Positions 60,764 through 64,000 of a stretch of DNA of 64,000 nucleotides are shown here, piece after piece. The stretch covers positions 1-64,000 of the forward strand of contig JAFYDI010000093.1 in assembly GCA_017544835.1 (NCBI GenBank), given 5' to 3'. The DNA is from Lachnospiraceae bacterium. Lineage in GTDB: Bacteria > Bacillota > Clostridia > Lachnospirales > Lachnospiraceae. The notes under the pieces were generated by a model. The model made no database searches, was not told where the DNA came from, and saw nothing but the letters and a program-made list of their open reading frames with translations. The first letter of the stretch is position 1. The number at the start of each line of letters is the position of its first letter. The position numbers were made by a program, and so were the translations under genes.

Positions 60764-61675
60764 CTAGACTCTCTTGTAATTCTTGGAGTAAATAATCATG
60801 CACACTACGCTGCACACTGCCGCGATAGCCACCACATATACTCCGGAGCCCCCAAAAGAAAATGCCTTTTCCCCAAGAGTTGCCTGAAATGTGAAAGCAT
60901 TCTTAACCGCATCCACAAATGCACCGTTATCAAGTCCGCCGATTTTACCGTTCATGTGGTCAAGAATTCCGTTAAGCATAACGTTTCTGAACATTACGGT
61001 TACGTGGCTTGCGGGGAAGATATTACAAAAGGTCTTAACGCCTACAGAGAACTCTGAAATCGGAATGTATGCGCCGATTACAAAGCCGGAGGCTGCTGCC
61101 AGAATACCGTAGAAAGCAGCGCTTGCAGATGTACTTCTGAAGAAAGTAACCACTACCATAAAGAACGCTGTTGCCGAAACCGAACCCAAGAATACAAGTC
61201 CGTATGCAAGGGCAATGTCACCTACGCTCATATAAATGTCGCCGTTAAACTTAATAATCATAAGGCCTGCGGTAAGAATGATTGAAGTCATGATGAAAGC
61301 GCAAATCGCAGATGACACATAGTAAGAAGCCGCAATCTGTGCGCGTCTTATGGGTGTGGTAAGCACATCGTCCTCAACTCTTGTCTCTCTGTCTTTAACA
61401 AAAATGCTTGCACAGCTGTAAGAGATTGTAATAAGCGCGGAACCCATGATACCTGTAAGCAGGAAGCCGTTTGCAAACATCTCTATGTCGCCTTCGGTAA
61501 TAAAGCTTTCAAGCCCCTTAGCCGCATCAGTTAAACTGTTTACGAATGTACCCTTGATGAATAACAGGTAGAGCACAAACACTATAATCGACGTAAGCAG
61601 CGAGAATATAACTGCGTGAATGTCCTTAAAATATACCAGCATGTTTCTTTTGATAATACCCATAAATCCTCTCAT
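60764..61675 (-). CDS. ABC-2 type transporter permease
   Basis: 303 residues with six helices in the ABC-2/DrrB arrangement; GSALITISYSCASIFVKDRETRVEDDVLTTPIRR is the typical cytoplasmic segment before helix 3. Its ATG overlaps the ATPase stop (TAATG). An alternative ATG 12 bases downstream is equally similar to relatives. It exports an unknown substrate with the ATPase. Confidence 0.9.
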   Translation of the reverse strand: MRGFMGIIKRNMLVYFKDIHAVIFSLLTSIIVFVLYLLFIKGTFVNSLTDAAKGLESFITEGDIEMFANGFLLTGIMGSALITISYSCASIFVKDRETRVEDDVLTTPIRRAQIAASYYVSSAICAFIMTSIILTAGLMIIKFNGDIYMSVGDIALAYGLVFLGSVSATAFFMVVVTFFRSTSASAAFYGILAAASGFVIGAYIPISEFSVGVKTFCNIFPASHVTVMFRNVMLNGILDHMNGKIGGLDNGAFVDAVKNAFTFQATLGEKAFSFGGSGVYVVAIAAVCSVVCMIIYSKNYKRV

Positions 61676-62589
61676 TATTTCTCTATCTCCCTTCCTGTTA
61701 AGTTCAAAAATACGTCGTCCATTGAGCCCTTTAAGATTTCAAAGTCTTTAACCTTGTCGCTATGCTCATAAGCGAATTTAAGTAAATCGTCGCCGTCCTG
61801 CACTATGTACTTGTCGCCGTCATATGAGACAGCCCCCTCGTCCTTGAATGCCGCCTTTAAGAGTGCGGTATTCTCAGCCGTTTCGTCTGTATACCAGATG
61901 AGGCGCTTCGATGAGTACTTGCTCTTAAGATTGGCCGGTGTGTCGTCGCAGAGAATCTTGCCGTGATCAAGAATTATTACTCTGTCCGCCACATCCGTTT
62001 CCTCCATGTAGTGAGTGGTAAGAAATACGGTCATCTTGTGGTTCTTGTTTAAATCCTTTATATAGTCCCACACCTGCTTTCTGGTCTTTGGATCAAGGCC
62101 CGTCGTAGGCTCGTCGAGGAAAAGAATCTCGGGCTTATGAATCAAAGCTCTTACGATGTCGACTCTTCGTCTCTGTCCCCCCGAAAGCTTGTCGTAGCGT
62201 CTGTTTAAAAGCTCGCTTATGTTGAGGGAAGCGTCGAATTCTTCTATTCTTGCGGCGATTTCCTTCTTCGAAAGTCCGTAGTAGCTGCCTCTTGAGTAAA
62301 GGTTTTCTTTGACCGTCAGCACATTATCGAGTACGGAGCCTTGAAATACCACGCCGATTTTTTCTCTTATCTTGTCGTCTTCGCTTCCAAGCTTGTATCC
62401 GCAGATGTTTACGTCACCGGAAGTTTTCTGAAGTATTGTGCAGAGCATGTTGATGGTGGTTGACTTGCCCGCGCCGTTTTCTCCGAGGAATGCGAAGAGC
62501 TCGCCTTCTTTAACGTCAAAAGAAATTCCCTTGACTGCCGGAAAGTCTTTGTAGTTTTTGTATAAGTCTTTAACTTCTATTGCGTTCAT
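61675..62589 (-). CDS. ABC transporter ATP-binding protein (DrrA/CcmA type)
   Basis: 304 residues with GENGAGKST, QGSVLDNVLTVKENL, LSGGQRRRVDIVRAL and ILFLDEPTTGLDP. The C-terminal ~70 residues are the domain usual in drug/antibiotic ABC-2 ATPases. GGGAG before 62589 sets the start. It forms a module with the LytTR and DUF3021 genes upstream. Confidence 0.92.
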   Translation of the reverse strand: MNAIEVKDLYKNYKDFPAVKGISFDVKEGELFAFLGENGAGKSTTINMLCTILQKTSGDVNICGYKLGSEDDKIREKIGVVFQGSVLDNVLTVKENLYSRGSYYGLSKKEIAARIEEFDASLNISELLNRRYDKLSGGQRRRVDIVRALIHKPEILFLDEPTTGLDPKTRKQVWDYIKDLNKNHKMTVFLTTHYMEETDVADRVIILDHGKILCDDTPANLKSKYSSKRLIWYTDETAENTALLKAAFKDEGAVSYDGDKYIVQDGDDLLKFAYEHSDKVKDFEILKGSMDDVFLNLTGREIEK

Positions 62590-62667
62590 GTTTTTCTCCC
62601 TTTCGTTTCTTGTCATGCTCAATCATACAAAACGCCTGCGGATAAAGGAAGATATGTTGCCGTAAGA

Positions 62668-62699
62668 TGCAAAAAACGATTACTGAGTTGCAAAAAACA
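62668..62699. promoter_or_regulatory. Direct repeats, candidate LytTR sites
   Basis: TGCAAAAAAC at 62668-62677 and 62689-62698, start-to-start 21 bp, i.e. two helical turns. They lie upstream of the ABC ATPase gene in a LytTR-DUF3021-ABC cluster. LytTR proteins bind pairs of short direct repeats at this spacing, so these are candidate targets. Confidence 0.5.
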
Positions 62700-62730
62700 G
62701 ACCCCTTCACTACGAAAGAGGTCTGTTCTG
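62692..62730 (-). terminator. Terminator after the DUF3021 gene
   Basis: On the minus strand AACAGACC-tCTT, loop, AAGgGGTCTGTT and TTTT. One of the TGCAAAAAAC repeats uses its T-tract. Confidence 0.85.
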
Positions 62731-62751
62731 AGCCTATTCTATGTGCAATTT

Positions 62752-63183
62752 CTATTCGAGGTCGCGAATGTCGTTAAGGGCTTCGTTGATTTCTTTTTCA
62801 TCCATCTTGGTAAAGTAGCCGGTAGCGAACCATACAAAACCATAGATTACGAAGAACCCGAGGCTTACGCCTATAAAGCCGTAGAGGTTACTGTACCACT
62901 TGAATATGTATCCGCAAAACGATACGGCAGCGTAAAGCATCAGACAATGAAATACTACCCTGACTATAAGCTGCTTGATGGTAAGCTTGTCAAGATTTGT
63001 AAGCACCAGTGTCGCAAGAGCTCCCAAAAATCCGCAGAAGACAAACGACATCGGCTGGTACCAGTCAAAGGTTATGGTGTTTTCACCAAGAAAATGGTCT
63101 ATTACACCTCCGGTGCCCACAAGCACCAATATGCCAAAAGAAATACAAACGCCCTGAAACAAAATAAGTTTAAGTGTCTTCAT
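62752..63183 (-). CDS. DUF3021 family membrane protein
   Basis: 143 residues with four membrane helices and a short charged tail (KMDEKEINEALNDIRDLE). DUF3021 proteins are encoded directly after LytTR regulators in Firmicutes, as here (ATGA overlap), and are thought to inhibit or sense for the regulator. Function is inferred from that pairing. Confidence 0.85.
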   Translation of the reverse strand: MKTLKLILFQGVCISFGILVLVGTGGVIDHFLGENTITFDWYQPMSFVFCGFLGALATLVLTNLDKLTIKQLIVRVVFHCLMLYAAVSFCGYIFKWYSNLYGFIGVSLGFFVIYGFVWFATGYFTKMDEKEINEALNDIRDLE

Positions 63184-63617
63184 GTCAAATCGAGCCTCCT
63201 TTTAATCTCTTTGACATAGCTGCGCGCAATTATCAGTTTCTCTCCGTTTAGAAGCTCGGCCTCCATACGGCCCGAAAAGTCCGAGGCGATGCTCTGAATC
63301 TTACGAAGGTTGATAATGGATGCCTTCGCGCATCTTGCGAAGTATCCGCCGAGCATTTCTTCAAGCTCGTATAAACGGTACTTGCACTCAAAGCACTCGT
63401 CTTTGGAGTATACAAAGGTTTTCTTGTCTACGGATTCAATATAGTAAATACGGGTTTTGTTAAGAAGAATATTGGAACCGCCTTTAACTACGGGAAGGCA
63501 CCCGTTATTCCCCATTAGTATGTCCATAGCGCTTTTAACGCTTTCGGTCATTTCGGTAGCTTTGATGAGAGCACATTCCTGTGATGCATCGGCCACCTGT
63601 TCAAAATCTACACGCAT
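63180..63617 (-). CDS. LytTR-domain transcriptional regulator
   Basis: 145 residues: a short N-terminal part and a LytTR DNA-binding domain (about 50-145) with IYYIESVDKKTFVYSK, FARCAKASIINLRKIQSI and LNGEKLIIARSYVKEIKRRL. It lacks a receiver domain, so it is not a classical response regulator. It probably controls the downstream ABC transporter and itself. Confidence 0.88.
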   Translation of the reverse strand: MRVDFEQVADASQECALIKATEMTESVKSAMDILMGNNGCLPVVKGGSNILLNKTRIYYIESVDKKTFVYSKDECFECKYRLYELEEMLGGYFARCAKASIINLRKIQSIASDFSGRMEAELLNGEKLIIARSYVKEIKRRLDLT

Positions 63618-63661
63618 TATTACCCCTCAGTGCATATGATTGTAATTAGATATTAGCACAT

Positions 63662-63692
63662 AAAAATCGGAGGCGACAAGTATCGCCTCCGA
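63662..63692 (-). terminator. Terminator after the rubredoxin-fusion gene
   Basis: CGGAGGCGA, 6-nt loop, TCGCCTCCG, followed on the minus strand by ATTTTTA. A perfect 9-bp GC-rich stem. Confidence 0.9.
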
Positions 63693-63703
63693 AATTGCTA
63701 TGT

Positions 63704-64000
63704 TTATTCGTAAATCGGCTCGAAATCGTCCGAAGGATGGCCACATACGGGACAGGTATAATTACCGGGAAGCTCGGCTCCCTGATATACATATCCGCAG
63801 ATTTTGCAGCGCCAGCCGACTATTTTCCGCTCCTGTACGGGAGCTGCGGCGGGCTTAGGCTTAACCTTGGACTGATAGTCTGCGTAAGTAAGAGGATTCT
63901 TACCGCTTACTAACTCTGCGTCATCTACCGTTGCGATAAAGAGCGTATGACTGCCAAGATCCAAGCTGTCTACAACCGTCGCACTGATGAATGCGGTGGT
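63704..64000 (-). CDS. Flavin reductase-rubredoxin fusion (C-terminal part)
   Basis: 98 residues are visible; the frame is open at the right edge, so the N-terminus is outside. The visible start TAFISATVVDSLDLGSHTL matches the end of a flavin-reductase-like FMN domain. A linker rich in Pro/Ala follows, then a rubredoxin domain with CKICGYVYQG and CPVCGHPSDDF, giving the four Fe-binding Cys. Such high-molecular-weight rubredoxins serve oxygen or NO detoxification with flavodiiron partners in anaerobes. Confidence 0.88.
   Translation of the reverse strand, partial: TTAFISATVVDSLDLGSHTLFIATVDDAELVSGKNPLTYADYQSKVKPKPAAAPVQERKIVGWRCKICGYVYQGAELPGNYTCPVCGHPSDDFEPIYE

Noticed and set aside
2574..63140. 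The word GGCAAAAGAAA or TTTTCTTTTGCC recurs many times (for example 2575, 17873, 28324, 29157, 30308, 41049, 56968).
   Set aside because: It occurs in both orientations, inside and between genes, and often encodes Ser-Phe. It looks like composition or codon preference rather than a site; a genome-wide count would be needed.

Overview
The window looks like chromosomal DNA of a low-to-mid GC anaerobic Firmicute, most likely Clostridia of the Lachnospiraceae type. The reasons are paired FeoB iron transporters, a FeoB-associated Cys-rich peptide, a CD1871A-type CXXC peptide, DUF6110, YesM-type sensing of sugar ABC systems, a c-di-GMP-I riboswitch and TTGACA-N17-TATAAT style promoters. The assignment rests on gene content only. 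Nearly all genes are on the minus strand; the exceptions are a chemoreceptor (21.6-23.4 kb) and a DHH-TIR pair (43.0-47.6 kb). I saw no rRNA, tRNA, CRISPR array, insertion sequence or phage gene.

Region by region. 0-2.6 kb: a two-subunit exporter-type ABC pair with a TetR regulator. 2.7-7.1 kb: a TetR-MATE efflux-rifampicin-phosphotransferase-like operon under a promoter overlapped by a 13-bp palindrome. 7.2-21.3 kb: a long iron/metal block holding feoA-feoB-feoC, DUF6110, a P-type ATPase, two methyltransferases, a membrane-anchored HMA protein, an FtsX ABC exporter, a DtxR-family repressor, and a second feoA-feoA-feoB-Cys-rich set. Five perfect GTTAG-N6-CTAAC boxes lie upstream of feoA2, feoB2 and the first ABC gene and are the probable DtxR operators. 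21.4-23.4 kb: a chemoreceptor behind a c-di-GMP-I riboswitch and terminator. 23.5-29.2 kb: an MFS/HTH pair, then MarR-FMN-binding-flavodoxin and TlpA-CXXC peptide-4Fe4S redox operons. 29.3-37.8 kb: a sugar ABC importer with two permeases, two binding proteins and a YesM/AraC two-component system. 38.3-42.7 kb: ADP-ribosylglycohydrolase, an unknown small protein, PadR-4Fe4S, and a flavodoxin lipoprotein with a DUF4405 membrane protein. 43-47.6 kb: a DHH phosphoesterase and a TIR/transmembrane/beta-propeller protein. 47.6-51.4 kb: PnuC, a methionine-gamma-lyase-like enzyme and a 5'-nucleotidase. 51.5-59.7 kb: a sulfur amino acid region. 60-64 kb: a DUF1905/C39-like protein, a LytTR-DUF3021-ABC module, and the tail of a rubredoxin-fused flavoprotein.

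The most striking find is at 57.07-57.32 kb. A promoter drives a 34-residue open reading frame with a good ribosome binding site, containing eleven consecutive Met/Cys codons (MCMCMCCCMMM). It is followed 28 nt later by a strong intrinsic terminator. A segment of the leader just past the Met/Cys run can pair over 10 bp (one G-U) with the loop and 3' arm of that terminator. This is the geometry of classical ribosome-mediated attenuation, apparently sensing cysteine/methionine supply. It stands in front of an operon encoding an M20 amidohydrolase, an ATC-hydrolase-family protein, a sulfonate/nitrate-type ABC importer and a nitroreductase. The neighbouring operon (two PLP C-S lyases) shares a CCTACT-N5-ARTAGG operator-like site with the leader promoter.

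Other observations are a 74-75 nt double-hairpin element present twice (20.6 and 59.9 kb), several palindromic operators overlapping strong promoters, and direct repeats that may bind the LytTR regulator.
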